From positions 186,001 through 250,000 of the forward strand of contig VIIQ02000619.1 of NCBI GenBank assembly GCA_007449985.2: a stretch of 64,000 bases of DNA, written 5' to 3'. How positions within the stretch are numbered: position 1 is the stretch's first letter; each line of letters opens with the position of its first letter. The notes under the pieces were generated by a model. That model saw nothing but the letters and a program-made list of their open reading frames with translations. It did not search any database and had not been told where the DNA came from. The stretch comes from Desmodesmus armatus. Its lineage: Eukaryota; Chlorophyta; Chlorophyceae; Sphaeropleales; Scenedesmaceae. The position numbers were made by a program, and so were the translations under genes. Below, in pieces: positions 37,401 through 48,300 of the stretch.

Positions 37401-38461
37401 TGCAGCCAGCACACAGCGTTGCAAAAGCGTTGAGGGGCTTAGAGACTCGCTCAGGTCAGCCATAAGCCTGTCAGGCCTTGTGCTGTCAGCAGTAGCACTG
37501 AGCATCAATGCCATCAGGAGACTGGGCGCCTATATGAGTGACACAGTGCTGGCTGGCACGTGTTGCTGGGGTGCAGGGGGCACAAGATGACGTCAGCTTG
37601 GCTGGATACTTGTGCTGTCTGTGGCAGGGACTTAGGGCGTTTTGTTGTACCCGCTGGTGGCTGCAACACTGCACACGGTTATTGGAAAGTTGATGGCCGC
37701 AGTCATTGCAGTGGCTGCTTGCCTGCTCAGCACTACAGGGCGCATAGACCCTGTGTGGTCCGGCCACATTTGCTCTGTGCTTGAACGCGTCGTAGATCAA
37801 TTCTGCTGGTTTGCTTTGCCCGCTGCCCTGCTGCTGTCACTTTCGCATTTGATGCTGCAGCCGGAGGCGAACGGCAACAGTGCTGCACATGCACCCCCTA
37901 TTGTGCAGCCGCCGGCAGCTTCCCCACCCCCAGCAGCAGTGCCACCGCCCCAGCAGCAGCAGCCGCCGGCGGCTGTGGCAGCAGCGCCCCTGCAGCAGCA
38001 GCAGTCCCGCAGCAGCCCCCCAGCAGCATGCCTGGGGCACCCCCTGTCGGAGCACCCCCTATGGGAGGGCCCCCAGTGGGAGGCTTTGGTGCACCCCCAG
38101 TGGGCCCGCCCCCTGCTGCTGTGGCCCCACCCCCGTGCAGCCTGCTAAGCCGCCGCCGCCTGTGCCCCTGCCAGGTGCCGGTGCTGCTGCCCCTCCTGCT
38201 GCTCGTCCCTTCATGCCGGCTGCCCCGGCAGCCCCCGCTGCGCCTCCCATGATGCCTGGGGCTGTGCCAGCAGCAGCAGCAGGGGCGGCAGCGATGTTTG
38301 GCGGCGCAGCGGCGGCTGCGGCAGCACCTCCTGCGGCAGCAGTGGTGGATGATGATGAGTTCAACTTTGACGATGAGGGGCTGGGGGCAGTGGGGGCGGG
38401 TGGTGCAGCGGGGGGAGCCCTGGACTTGGACGACGACTGGGGCTTGGATGGGGACGAGTAG
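25363..38461 (+). CDS. COPB2: Coatomer subunit beta-prime (beta'-COP, COPI coat)
   Basis: COPI coat subunit for Golgi-to-ER vesicle traffic; its propeller binds KKxx cargo. 25 exons: 25363-25365 (ATG only), 25479-25499, 25696-25757, 25890-25944, 26235-26271, 26489-26618, 26978-27110, 27604-27748, 28103-28152, 28818-28966, 29563-29675, 30183-30355, 30533-30633, 30948-31096, 31589-31740, 32316-32422, 33115-33273, 33869-33981, 34382-34466, 34822-34910, 35276-35466, 35719-35820, 36250-36381, 36912-37037, 37861-38461. N-terminal WD40 repeats are plain ([78 protein letters not shown]). Next comes the coatomer WD-associated region ([44 protein letters not shown]). The C-terminus is Pro/Ala-rich and ends in acidic [11 protein letters not shown] and [12 protein letters not shown]. 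Two bases are missing in the last exon (see separate entry); restored length is about 1,059 residues, longer than the usual 900-odd because of that tail. Confidence 0.95.
28535..28870. repeat. Three copies of beta'-COP exon 10 5' edge
   Basis: The start of exon 10 (GTGTGGGACTACCAGAC then AAGGCATGCGTGCACACCC) at 28818 is preceded by copies at about 28664 and 28546. All share the GTGCGTGCACACCC core and upstream CTGCGCACAG-like acceptors; the copy at 28546 has a degraded acceptor. Coding similarity stops after about 40 nt, so the two upstream copies are exon stumps. Confidence 0.85.
31718..31985. repeat. Three copies of beta'-COP exon 15 3' edge with donor
   Basis: The exon end (CCAGCTTCTACATCCTGCAG then GTGGGGCAGCGGCTGTGCA, donor at 31741) recurs at about 31847-31885 and, more diverged, at about 31960-31990. 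Matching intron blocks (GTTGACCACAGTG) follow the first two. Period is about 125 then 110 bp. Confidence 0.85.
32392..32780. repeat. Four copies of beta'-COP exon 16 3' edge with donor
   Basis: GTGGCTGAGGTGCCTGAGA then AGATCAG and GTGGG ends exon 16 at 32422. Copies end near 32576, 32672 and 32771, spaced about 100-155 bp. The first two extra copies keep a GTGGG donor; the last has TCTGGTTGG. Poly-G tracts separate the units. Confidence 0.9.
33255..33462. repeat. Copy of beta'-COP exon 17 3' edge
   Basis: TCATCGACAGGTGGGTGCTG at the exon 17 donor (33262-33281) is repeated as TCATCGACAGGTTGGTGCTG at about 33436-33455 in the following intron. Only about 30 nt match. Confidence 0.7.
33630..33761. 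repeat. Imperfect inverted repeat (hairpin) in beta'-COP intron 17
   Basis: Arms 33630-33676 and 33715-33761 (about 47 nt each) are reverse complements with only a few mismatches; the inner 30 nt have two. The loop is 38 nt. Seen directly: CTGGAGTAGTGACGACGTGT in the left arm against ACACGTTGTCACTACTCCAG in the right. The arms have no coding role. Confidence 0.85.
35036..35275. repeat. Intronic tandem repeats before beta'-COP exon 21
   Basis: A unit of about 48 bp (TGCAGGGTTGACAATCATGCG and following to GCACTATGT) is repeated at about 35039 and 35087. Then a C-rich block with CCCCACCCCA units is doubled around GTGAT (35187-35222 and 35231-35270). The second ends directly in the acceptor TGTGCAG of exon 21. 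Confidence 0.8.
35755..36135. repeat. Three copies of beta'-COP exon 22 3' half
   Basis: Exon 22 ends [17 protein letters not shown] at 35820. Similar stretches follow at about 35938-35987 ([16 protein letters not shown]) and 36076-36126 ([16 protein letters not shown]). The donors of both copies are lost (AAAAGCG and TCTGAGC). Preceding intron blocks (GGTGCCGGTGCATG and GGTGGGAGGGACATG) also match each other. Confidence 0.85.
36960..37540. repeat. Three copies of beta'-COP exon 24 3' half
   Basis: The exon end, about residues [15 protein letters not shown] (to 37037), recurs as degenerate stretches at about 37179-37240 and 37465-37540. The copies share CTGTCAGCAGTAGCACT with each other, so one probably derives from the other rather than from the exon directly. 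Confidence 0.75.
37861..38461 (+). other. Last exon of beta'-COP with two apparent 1-nt deficits
   Basis: The exon enters in the frame [13 protein letters not shown]. Near 38001 the sensible reading moves to a second frame ([19 protein letters not shown]). Near 38135, in CCCCACCCCCGTG, it moves to a third ([14 protein letters not shown]) that leads to the acidic terminus and TAG. Each shift equals one missing base; summed exon lengths are 3,178 nt, two short of a multiple of three. Unrepaired, the chain would stop early without the acidic end. Confidence 0.8.
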
Positions 38462-38862
38462 GGGTGTGCACTCGCGCGAGAGGCCCTTGGGAAGGCGGGA
38501 AGTGTGGTGCAGGGCAGCGGTAGTAGCTGCCAGCTAGCACGCTGGGGCATTCGTGTCGTGAGGGAATGCACCCCATGTATCCCATACCATATGGCCTGCT
38601 TGCATGACAGCAAAATGCAGTAGGCATGAGGCTGTGCAGGTGCTGCTGGTTTTGTTTGTGGTTTTGTGTGGGAGGTGCATACAAGCCGCTGGGATTTGCT
38701 TTGTCAGTTCCTTCTCAGTGGGTCCTTATGCCGTGTGCTGAAAAGTCAGGCGTGGCTCTTTCATCCCCCAACGTGTTGTTGGCATGTGGGGGTTGTATGC
38801 AGCAGGGTGTTGCCCTGCTGTATCCTAGCCCTGTGTGGTGTTCAACACTAACAGAGGTGTCA

Positions 38863-38867
38863 TGTAA
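38863..38867 (+). terminator. TGTAA polyadenylation signal of beta'-COP
   Basis: TGTAA about 400 nt after the stop codon, followed by AAAG; position fits the algal signal and gives a normal-length 3' UTR. Confidence 0.65.
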
Positions 38868-39800
38868 AAAGTGGCTTGCTGCAGGCAAGATCAAGTCACT
38901 GGTGCCTTTGTCAGGGGTGGTGTTTGTGCAATGATAGCATTCAGACATTTGCGGTGCTCGTTACAACAGTCTCGCACAAGGATTCCGCACGCTCCATGCG
39001 AGAACAATCTGGACCATTTAGACAAGCCAAGCAAGGCAGCAGCACCTGGCTTGCCGCAGCATCAACTGATCATCCACTGTTTATTGGCTATTCTGTAGTG
39101 TCTGCTGGCACACAACAAAGAAGAGATTGGCAACTGCACACAAGCCTATCTGCAGGCCTTCGGTACCCCACAGGCCTTGGCAATTGTCCATACTTGATGT
39201 GAGTTGGGTCCCAAGGCACCACAAAAGGCAAAAGCAACTGATGAGGTCACATGAGGCCAACAAACTCAGAGTCATTCAAACGGTCACATAGATGACAACA
39301 AGGTGCGCCCACATAGGTTGCATGGGGGTCGAGGCCGGCATGCGGCCAGCACGGCACAACTGCACGGGTGGGCAGACAACCTGCAGTGCCACACAGTGTA
39401 GCACATGATGTCTGACCACAAAGCAGCGCTCACTGAGTGACGACATCACTTGCCATCAGTCACACACTTGGCTCATAGCATGCTTTGACTAACTTAGCCT
39501 TGTGTCAGGACAGCAACTTCAGTGAGCACTGCAACGTACCCAACTGCCACCAGGTCCGTACTACGCTTCTAGTAGAAGCTCTGCATCCCACCCACCAGGC
39601 CATGTGATACACATTCTCACACTGCGCGCATCATACAGTGTGCAGCAGCAGTCTCACCAACAACACAAGACACCTCAACTCTTGCTCACGCACAGAAACT
39701 GTTTGTTGCCAGGCAACCCGCGTCACTGCCAATCATCCCATGGCACAGGGCAGCAACACACATCATGGGGCACACGATCTCATCTCGTCATCGCCTGCCA
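38868..39800. other. Convergent intergenic region, beta'-COP (+) / coiled-coil (-)
   Basis: No coding region seen. It should hold the 3' UTR of the coiled-coil gene, whose candidate TGTAA is at 38965-38961. The two facing poly(A) signals are about 95 bp apart. Confidence 0.6.
38961..38965 (-). terminator. Candidate TGTAA signal of the coiled-coil gene
   Basis: Minus-strand TGTAA about 835 nt beyond the stop at 39801, the first good candidate found on that strand. Confidence 0.45.
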
Positions 39801-42800
39801 TCAAGCCAGCCTCCCATTGGCTGCCGCAACCGCCATCGCCGCCTCCTGGATAGCCTTGACTAGCAACAACGCAGGGGCAGACGGCTCGGGTCTGGCTGCA
39901 CCATCAACACCACCACCGCCACCACCTGTCAAATGCTGCTCACCCTGCTGCTGCTGCTGCTGCTGTGAGACCCTCCCAAAGCGAGCCCTCAATGTTCCCT
40001 CCGGCTCCCACCCACCCTGCTCTTGCTCCTGCGCCTCCCTTGCCTCAAAACCCTGCTGTCCTGCTCCACCGCCAGCCTCACTGCCATTGCTGCTCAGGTC
40101 TCCATTCAGCGCCCTGGCTGCTGCCTGCAGGGCACCACCCCCACTCCCACCACCAGTGCTAGCACTGCAGGGAGGGTGAGCGGCCTCGCCATGCTGACCC
40201 CCCGACAGCCCTGCAGCATCACGCAGCCGCTCTGCCACCTCACCAAGCACGTCCATGGTGGGGGTGCGGCTCCTCGTGTATGCCTGGCCCTGCAACACAC
40301 CCATGCCCTCCCCACCCTCCTCCTGGTGCTGCTGCTGCTGCTCACTGCCGCGGGAAGCATCCTGCGCCCCTGGCAAGGCCCACCCCTGCCCCAGCTCCGC
40401 TTCCACTGATGCCGACAAGCTCCTCGTATCGGCCCCAAACAGCCGCGCAAGCTTGCTCACCCTGCTGCCACCCTCCCACGACACCCCAACTGCAGCTGCA
40501 CCCAGGATCCCCACACTTCCACTCCCGCCGCGGCTGCCAACGACGCTGACGGCCGCCCCGCCCGCTGACCCCACCAGCAGCTCCCCCAGGCGGCTCTTCC
40601 TCCTGAACAGAGCAGCAGCTGGGCCCTGCCTGATGCTGTCAGCCTCACTGTGATGCCCGTTGGACGCGCCGCTGCCGCTGCCGCTGTTGGTGGCACCATC
40701 GACCATCCGTGGGCTGCCTCCAAGGCCGCAACCCCCAGCAGCCCCAACATTGGCACCTGTGGCACCCCTAGGGGTTGCACCGTTGGAGTGCTGTGCTGCC
40801 GAGGTGCGCCTGGAGGGCACCAGGCTCACGTGGCCTGAGGGGCTGGTCACAAAGGGCTTGCCGGGGTGTGGGATGCGCGGCGACATTGCGTCACCAGGCG
40901 GGAGCGGATCTGCGGCTGATGCCTCGCTGCCGTTGGCGGAGGATGGCGCGCTGTTGTGCTGGTGGTGGTGATGGTGCAGGGTTGAGGCCTCGGACTCGCT
41001 CAGCATGCCCTCATATACCTGTACACACAACGGCAGGGCGTGCACAGGGCGGGTAGGTTATGCATGTGTGTTAAACAGTAAGGATGCATGACAGTACACG
41101 CATGCGGTCCTAGCAGGTTGTGTGTAGCAGGTTGTGTATGTCAGCCTGTCAGCCAGCACAGCACCCCACGATCACCCACCACCCACTGCTGGCAGCTGCA
41201 AAAGTTGACTACGTGCAATGCTGCTGGCATGCCGTCAGCGGCGTGCGCCCTGGCGCCTTCTGCACCACTGTTGGTTCGTAATGGCAGCACAGGCCGTCTA
41301 CTGATTCAGGGCTATGATGCAGTAGCAGTGACAGTAGATGTGGCGCACCTCCTGGAACGTTGATAGCTGCTGCTCCAGGTTTGACTCGCTTGCTGCCTCG
41401 TCAACCTCGGCACAGCAGGCCTCAACCTCCTGATCCAGCTTCTCCAGCAGGTCCTGCAAGAATAAAGAGACAGCAGGTAGAGCCAGCAACGTCAACTCAG
41501 CTGAGGGTAGCTGTTTGGTTATTGGTGGATTGTTGCTGAACGTGAGCCTGTTGCAGTGCCAGCTGCAGTCAGACAAATTCATACGTTGGGACTCAAAGTA
41601 AAGCTCAGCCAGCTCGCACCTGTACTCGAGCATCATGGGACGCCAGCAGGTCCGACAGCCGCTCGCGCACCGCCGAGCAGATTGCTGCGATCTTTTCTGG
41701 CGACAGCGAGGTGTCGGATGCGCCACCCGTGCTGCTGTAGGCGCTGGCCCCGCCATCGCCGGTACTTGCACAGCTGCTCCCATCAGACCGCATGACAGCA
41801 TCTATCGTCGCCTGCTGCAGCTCTTCTCGCAGCTCTGCTTGCTGTGCCTGCCAAGTCGCGCGCACGGCTTCTGACGCGAGCTTCCGCGCGATGGCCTCAC
41901 AGCTGCTGCTCGCTGACCTCCGCTGCTCGACCAGCAGCTTCTGCAAGTGGAACACCTCGCAGCTGAGGACCGTGTTATCAGAAGCCAGTGCGTGCATATA
42001 CTCGGCCACGCGGAGTAGGTCGTCCTGCTGCTGCTGTTCCCGCTCTTTTCCCCTCCGCCCCTGCAGCTGCTCGTCGCCGTGGCTCTGCTCCCCCAGCACG
42101 ACCGCCTCCTCTTCGTCGACTGCTGAGCTGCCGAGGCCATCAGAATGCACCAGGTGGCGCAGCACCTGTGTGAAGGCGCTTGCATGGTACGTTTGCTTGT
42201 CTGCAGGAGCCAGGCTGCTGGGGCTGGGGATGACCTGCCAGTCATGGTGCTCCTGAGACACCTGCTCCAAGTTGTGCAGGAGTGGCACACGCGGCTGCTG
42301 GCGCTGCTGCTGGCGCTCCTGCTCCTGCTGCTCCTCCTGGGTGAACCCAGCCTCCTCGTCGACACTGCCGCTGTGCTGACTATGCTGGCTGGCAAGCCCA
42401 GCCTCCTGGGGCCCCAGCTGCTGCTGCGGCAGCTTCAAGGGAGGGCCAGGCAGGGAGGAGGTGGACACTGCTGGGGGACGAACCCCGCCCACTCCTACCA
42501 GCTCATCCCTCATTGCCAGCTGACTGTCTGAATTCGTCAGCAGCTCGCTGCTCCAGCTATACTCCGCTGCCCGCTCTACACAGCCCGACCCTGCTTGCCC
42601 CACCATACCCTCCTGCTGCGCCCCTATTGGCACCACGGCCCCTTCCATGCCTGCAGCGCTGCCGCCTCCAGTGACATCATCTCGCGTGCACACGCTGCCG
42701 ATGCTGCAGGAGGAACCTGTGCTGGCATGGGGTCCTGCAGGAGCCAGCCCGGGACTGTATGGAGGTGGGGACGCGAGGGTCTGCGCCACCTGCTGCAACA

Positions 42801-44760
42801 GACCTGGCTCTGCACCCCTGTACAGAGGCAGAGTCGGCACATCATGCTTGCGCTGGGGCGCCTGCTGCTGCTGCAGGTGCTGCTGCTGTGCGTCCGCCTG
42901 CGCATCCTGCTTGGCAGCTGCTCTGCTGCTGCGCCCCGAAGACAGCATGTGCTGGCTGGCGCTGGCTTGCAGCAGCTGCAGCTCGAGCTCTGCCTGCTGC
43001 TCGTGGAGTGCCTCGTGCTGCTGCGCCAGGTCCTGCTTCTGCAGCTCTGCCTGCTGCTGCAGGAGCTGCAGCTCCTGCTGCTGGTGCTCCAGCTGCCGCT
43101 GTTGCTGCAGCAGCCGGTCCCTCTCCTGCTGCAGCTCACAAGCCTCAGCACGCATGTGCTGCAGCTGCTCCTGCTGCTCCTCCTGCTGCTGCTGGAGGTT
43201 TTGCTGCTGCAACTCGAGCTGCTCCTGCCGCCAGTGCAGCTGCTGATCCAGCACGGCATGCTCCTCCCTCTCCTGCACCAGCCGCTCCTGCTGCTGCCGA
43301 AGGTCCTGCTCATCTAGGCTGGAGTAGGAGGACAGCTGCCGCCACTGCTCAAGCTCCTGCTGCTGCAGCTGCTCTCTGAGATCCTGCAGCTGCTGCTCTG
43401 CCTGCGCCAGCTGCTGCTCTTTCAACTCCAGCTCCTGCCGCTGCTGCTGCAGGAGCTGCCGCTGCTGCTGGAGTGTCTGCTCCTGCACCAGCATCTGTGC
43501 CTCCTGCTGCTGCAGCTGCTCCTGCTGGGTGTCCATGTGGTGCTGCTGGTGTGAGAGCTGCTCCTGCTGCTGGGCCTGCTTCAGCTGCAGCTGCTGGACC
43601 AGCTCCTCCAGCTGCAGGATTTTGACCTTGGCACTGGCTGCGCTCAACAACAACAGCACACAGCAACAGCAGGCAGCAACGGCAGCAGCGCAAACTTATG
43701 GCTACAAGGCATTGATGCACATTTTAGGCTGTTTCTTTGCACAGTGTGTGCTACCAGTTTTGTGATGCAGTGGGACTGGGTTGGGGGTACACATCTGTTC
43801 TGTGCAGGCCAAACAGCCACAGCCTGTGTGCTGGCAGCACAGCATGGCACAGCTGCCTGAAACTGTTCTCAAATGCTGCTGGGGCCCCAGAGCACGTGGT
43901 GCATGCAGTTGCTTGCATAGGCAATGTATGCAGCTGCTTGAGTGACAACACCTCATGTCACTTGGCTGTGCAACTCTGATTGCCCCAGCCACGCCCTTTG
44001 CTGCCTGTGCTGGTTGCTACTTACATGCAGCAGTCCTGTGCACGTGCAGCTTCGCTTCCGCCGCCTCCAGCTGTGCCAACATCTGCCCCTGCAGCTCTGC
44101 AGCACAGACAGCCCCAGGTTGCCGCCGAAATTCCTGCATGGCCCATGCGCGTGCTGACCGTGCTGAGTCAGGCGGGGACAGCAGGCCGCTCTGGAGCAGG
44201 GCCGCCCTCCCTGCAAGCGCCCTCTCTGCTGCTGCGACTGCGGCCCCAGCACCCACAGCAGCGCCAGCTGCAGCACAGGAAGCTGTGCTGGCAGCATTCT
44301 GCTCCAAGATGGTCTGCAGCTCCAGCAGCAGCTTGTGCTCATAGGTCTCAAGGCACTTGATGGCTTGCTGGCTGAGTTTCAGCGCTGCACTGGCCTTGTG
44401 CTTGGGCGACCTGCTTTTCCCGCCAACTCCGACGTGGACTGTTGCGTGGGCTGTGCCTGCATGTGCTGAAGCTGCGTTGTCCGAGGAGGGACCCTGTGGT
44501 TCCTGGGACTGGATGTCAGCAGCAGCTTCGGATGGCTGCTGCTGCTGCTTGTCCTGCTGCTGCTGCAGGCATGATGCTTTCATGCCCTGTTGCTGATGCT
44601 GCTGTGAGGCAGTGGCGTCCTGCTGCTCTGGTGCTGGGTGTTGGTGGGGCGTGCCCACATGTGCATGTGGCATCCTGTCAACGGTCCAAGATGGGTCATC
44701 AGGTCTAGGGGTGGCTGGCTGGAGAGCCACTCCGGAAAGGCGCATGTTGAATTTCAACAA
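39801..44760 (-). CDS. Large Gln-rich coiled-coil protein, unknown function
   Basis: Exons 44760-44025, 43637-41620, 41453-41349 and 41018-39801 join in phase to about 1,358 residues. The second exon, about 670 residues, is almost one continuous coiled coil of Gln/Leu/Glu heptads (LQLEELVQQLQLKQAQQQEQ and onward), with a break rich in Ser/Pro/Gly before a second helical part ending SAVRERLSDLLASHDARVQ. Exon 3 (DLLEKLDQEVEACCAEVDEA) continues the helix. The last exon is Ser/Gly-rich with a helical end LLLVKAIQEAAMAVAAANGR. The N-terminus has a short helical segment, KLSQQAIKCLETYEHKLLLE. Such proteins are often cytoskeletal, basal-body or scaffold components, but no specific family is recognised. 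The start could be Met 44760 or 44745, or an upstream exon may exist. Confidence 0.75.
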
Positions 44761-45329
44761 ATCATTTCTGGCTTCTACATGGGGCCCTTCAAGCTGACAT
44801 GGCTTGAACAGCAGACATCTCAGAGCAGCGGGACTTGCTTGTGAAGCTGGGTGTGGTGGTTTGCCCAGGAATGCTGCTGCTACTACGCCTGCTGCATGAA
44901 TAGTGAATTAAGGCTGCATTAAACCTGTACTAGCATCACTGGGATATATACTGGCGAAAAAGGGCAGGTTCGCAGGGAGCAGGAGGGAACGGGCAGCAGT
45001 AGAAAGAGCTGGTGAAGTCTGGGCCAAGACATGGCCTCAAACTAATTAAAACTATTTGTGAAAGCAGTTTGCATTAACTCGCTCACCTTTGTTATTTTTT
45101 TGTACCTCATGCCCCAGTACCTGTTGCTTGCGCGCATGCGAGCAGTCACAAATTATCTCACGACCACAAGCACCAATCATGACTTACTGAGGACTTATTC
45201 AAGAGTCAGGAGGCCAGCATTATGTCTGCTTCCGGAGCAGCTGCTGTGCTGTTGTGCCTCACTCAGCTGAGTGCTGAATCATGCCCCACGAAATCCTCGT
45301 GAATCAGGCAGACTTGACAAACAGCAGAC
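44761..45329. promoter_or_regulatory. Divergent promoter region, coiled-coil (-) / armadillo (+)
   Basis: About 570 bp between opposed start codons. It is visibly AT-richer (for example AACTAATTAAAACTATTTGTG region near 45040). No specific element recognised. Confidence 0.55.
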
Positions 45330-48300
45330 ATGTCAGCAGCCAAAGCAGGAGGCGGGAAGAAGAAAAAGCAGGGGGTGTCGCTGCCACCCAAACCGGCACT
45401 GTATACTGAGGAAGAGTGGGAGCTTGCTCACAGTGTTCCCAAGCTGCTGGAGCTGCTGTCAGTCGTGGAGAAGGGCTCTGCTGCCAAAGACCACAAAGAG
45501 AAGCCCTTGGCTACCAAGCAGGCGGTGCGCAGCCACATGCCACAGCAGATGCCACTGCCACAATGGCAACCTTGGAATGTACCACCCTACTCCCATTGTG
45601 CGCCTTGCAGCACCATGCATGACATGCTGCAGAGATAACAGGGTGCTCTTGGAATATTATGGTCGAGGCTTCCTGCCGTGCTGCACAAGCAGATGGTGGA
45701 GCTCCCAGCAGCTCATGAGGCAGCACTCACGTGCTAACATGTATTGCCGCTGCTGTGTGTGTCGCATGCATGTGTGCAGGCTGCGTTATGGCTGTGGCAG
45801 CTGCTGGGCACTAACCCAGAAGCCAAGGATGAAGCTTACAGATCCAAAGCAGCAGAGGTAAACAGCCATTCCTGCAGAGCGCCCACCAGGCTAGCCCTCC
45901 TCCAAGGGTGATGTGGCAACAGCAGGGATTGCTACACTGCATCAGCAGCAGCAGCACTCAAAAACTGCACTGGAACTGCTTTCAAAGTGACAAAAGTGTT
46001 GTCAAACCAACTGCATGGCCATGCATCCAAGTACATGCCCCCACCTGCCAGTGAGGCTAGAGCAACTCGCATCGACTTTTGTGCCAAGTCACTACCTCCC
46101 TTCAGCTGCCACACAGTGTGCTGACACCCATCCTCACCAGGTTGGCTTGCAATTGCCGTCCTCTCCATGCAGGTCCTATGCAAGTTCTTGATCACCCCAG
46201 GGGCTCGAGCAACTCGCATCGACTTTTGCGCCAAGTTACTACCTCCCTACGGCTGCCACACAGTGTGCTGACACGCGCTCTCACTAGGCTGGCTGCCCTC
46301 CCTCTCCATGCAGGTCCTATGCAAGGTCCTGGTTACCCCAGGGGTTCACCCAGCTGTGAGTGCTCACTTGCTAGGCTGCCTGGAGGTGCTGGCCAGCCCT
46401 GCCACCGAGCAGCAAGCAGTGGCTGCATGCGAGGGTGTGCTGGCAGCAAAGCCGCCAGTCCTGCCATGGATGCTGAAGCAACTGGAACAGCCCTCGGGGT
46501 CTGGGGTGGTAGCGGCAGCGTTAGGTAGGCTGCAGGAGGGAGTGACAGGTTGCAGGATGGCTCAGCGGATGTGTAGTGGGTAGGCTTTGCTGAAGCAACT
46601 GGTACAGCCTTCAGGGTCTGGGGTGGTGGCGGCAGCGTTAGGTAGGTTGCAGGAGGGAGTCCTAAGGTTGCAGGATGGCTCAGCGGATGTGTGGTGGGTG
46701 GGCTGCTGAAGCACCTGGAACAGCCTTCAGGGTCTGTGGTGGTTGCATGGAGCTGTTTTGTTGTCTCAACAGCTTGACGTGCTGTGCCTCAGCACGGGAG
46801 GGTCGTGCTAGCATACCTCAAAGTGCCACAGTGTGGGCTTGGCTGCATATCCTGCATGTCCAGGACAACTTGCGCTGACAGCTGGGTGTTCACTGCTGCT
46901 GCTGCTATTGCTTCAGGGGCTCTGCATGCGCTGCTGGCATGTGCTGCGACCCGGCCAGCTGTGTGCAAGATCATGGCTGGGTGGAACTCACAGCCTCTGG
47001 TCACAGCCCTCACAGCTCAACAGGTGGGTGTGCCGATGCACTGAGGATGCACTATTGTGGTCAGTACACAGGTTGACTGGGTGTGTTTCTACCCAATCCT
47101 GAGGGGGATGCATGCCACATACCTCAATCAAATACTACTGAGGATGTGTGTGTACTGCAGGCACTAGCTTTGTGTAGGTCAGGGCAACCCTCCATGTGTC
47201 CTGTCAGGATCAATAGCACTACCGTAGTCGTGACATTTACAAGCCACGAAAGATGTGTGTGGATGCAGGACCCGGCGGTAGAAGCTGTTTGACAACCAGC
47301 CCAACCGCTGTGCTTTGCTATGCTGTGGTGTGCCTTGCAGACCTTGCCCTTGCTGGGTGGCCGCAACGCCTCAGCACATGCAGCAGCAGTCATCGAGCTC
47401 CTCTGCAGCCCACCAGCAACAGCAACGGCCCCAGCAGCTGCTGGCAGTAGCAGTAGCAGCAGCGCAGGCAAGGACGGCGGCAAAAGCGGCAAGGCGTCGC
47501 GTGCGGCATCCGCCAAGAGCACGAGCGGCAGCTCAGCAGCAGCTGGGGGTATGGAGGGAGCGCTGGCCAGCACACTGCAACAAGGCATCCTGGCAGCTGG
47601 TGGCCTGCAGGCTCTGCTGAAGGTACGATGCATGCGCTGCATGGGCTGTGCCGCTGCCTTACCTAATAATATGCGCCTCAGTGCCACAACCTGACCATGT
47701 GACCATGCTCAACAAGAGATTGTCCCCGGGCAAGAGTAGTCACAAGCGTAGGGCCAGCCTAGATATGCCAGGCGCGTGTGACGAAGCCAATCAGACACAT
47801 GGTGTGAAGGCAGCTGCCGTGGGCTGACAAAGCGTGCTGCTTTTGTTCAAATGGTTGTGTCATAACCGTCAAATTGGGTGAACTGATGTTACACCTGTGT
47901 GGAGACTTTGCTCACTGCGTGGGTGGCTGTCCTGCAACTTGCACGTTGAACGTGTGTTGCAACAGGTGTCGACATCAGCTGGCGTCACTGCCCCCGGGCG
48001 CTGCTCAGCAGTGTCAGCGTTGCATCACATCCTAGCCCTCCAGGGACACTCCCCGGCAGTCAAGCAGGAGCTTCTAGCAGCTAACGGCCTGGGCACCTTA
48101 GTCCAAGTCATGGGCTGTGACACCCTGCCTATGAAGTGCCGCGCAGCAGCGGCTGGGTGCGTCTGCCACTTCCTAGCACCAGCAAAGCAGGCACTGCGGC
48201 CTGGCAGTAGCAGCAGCAGTGCGCAAGGGGCGTCGCAATCCAAAGGTAGGGGTTGGCTGCTGCTGAGAGGGCACTGTTTGCGGGCTCTAGCTAGAGAGTG

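Noticed and set aside
45580..45861. Continuous reading of 45271-45861 as one exon
   Set aside because: The family-like text is in 45330-45524 and 45780-45857 only; phase-0 GT-AG splicing joins them into a sensible helix.
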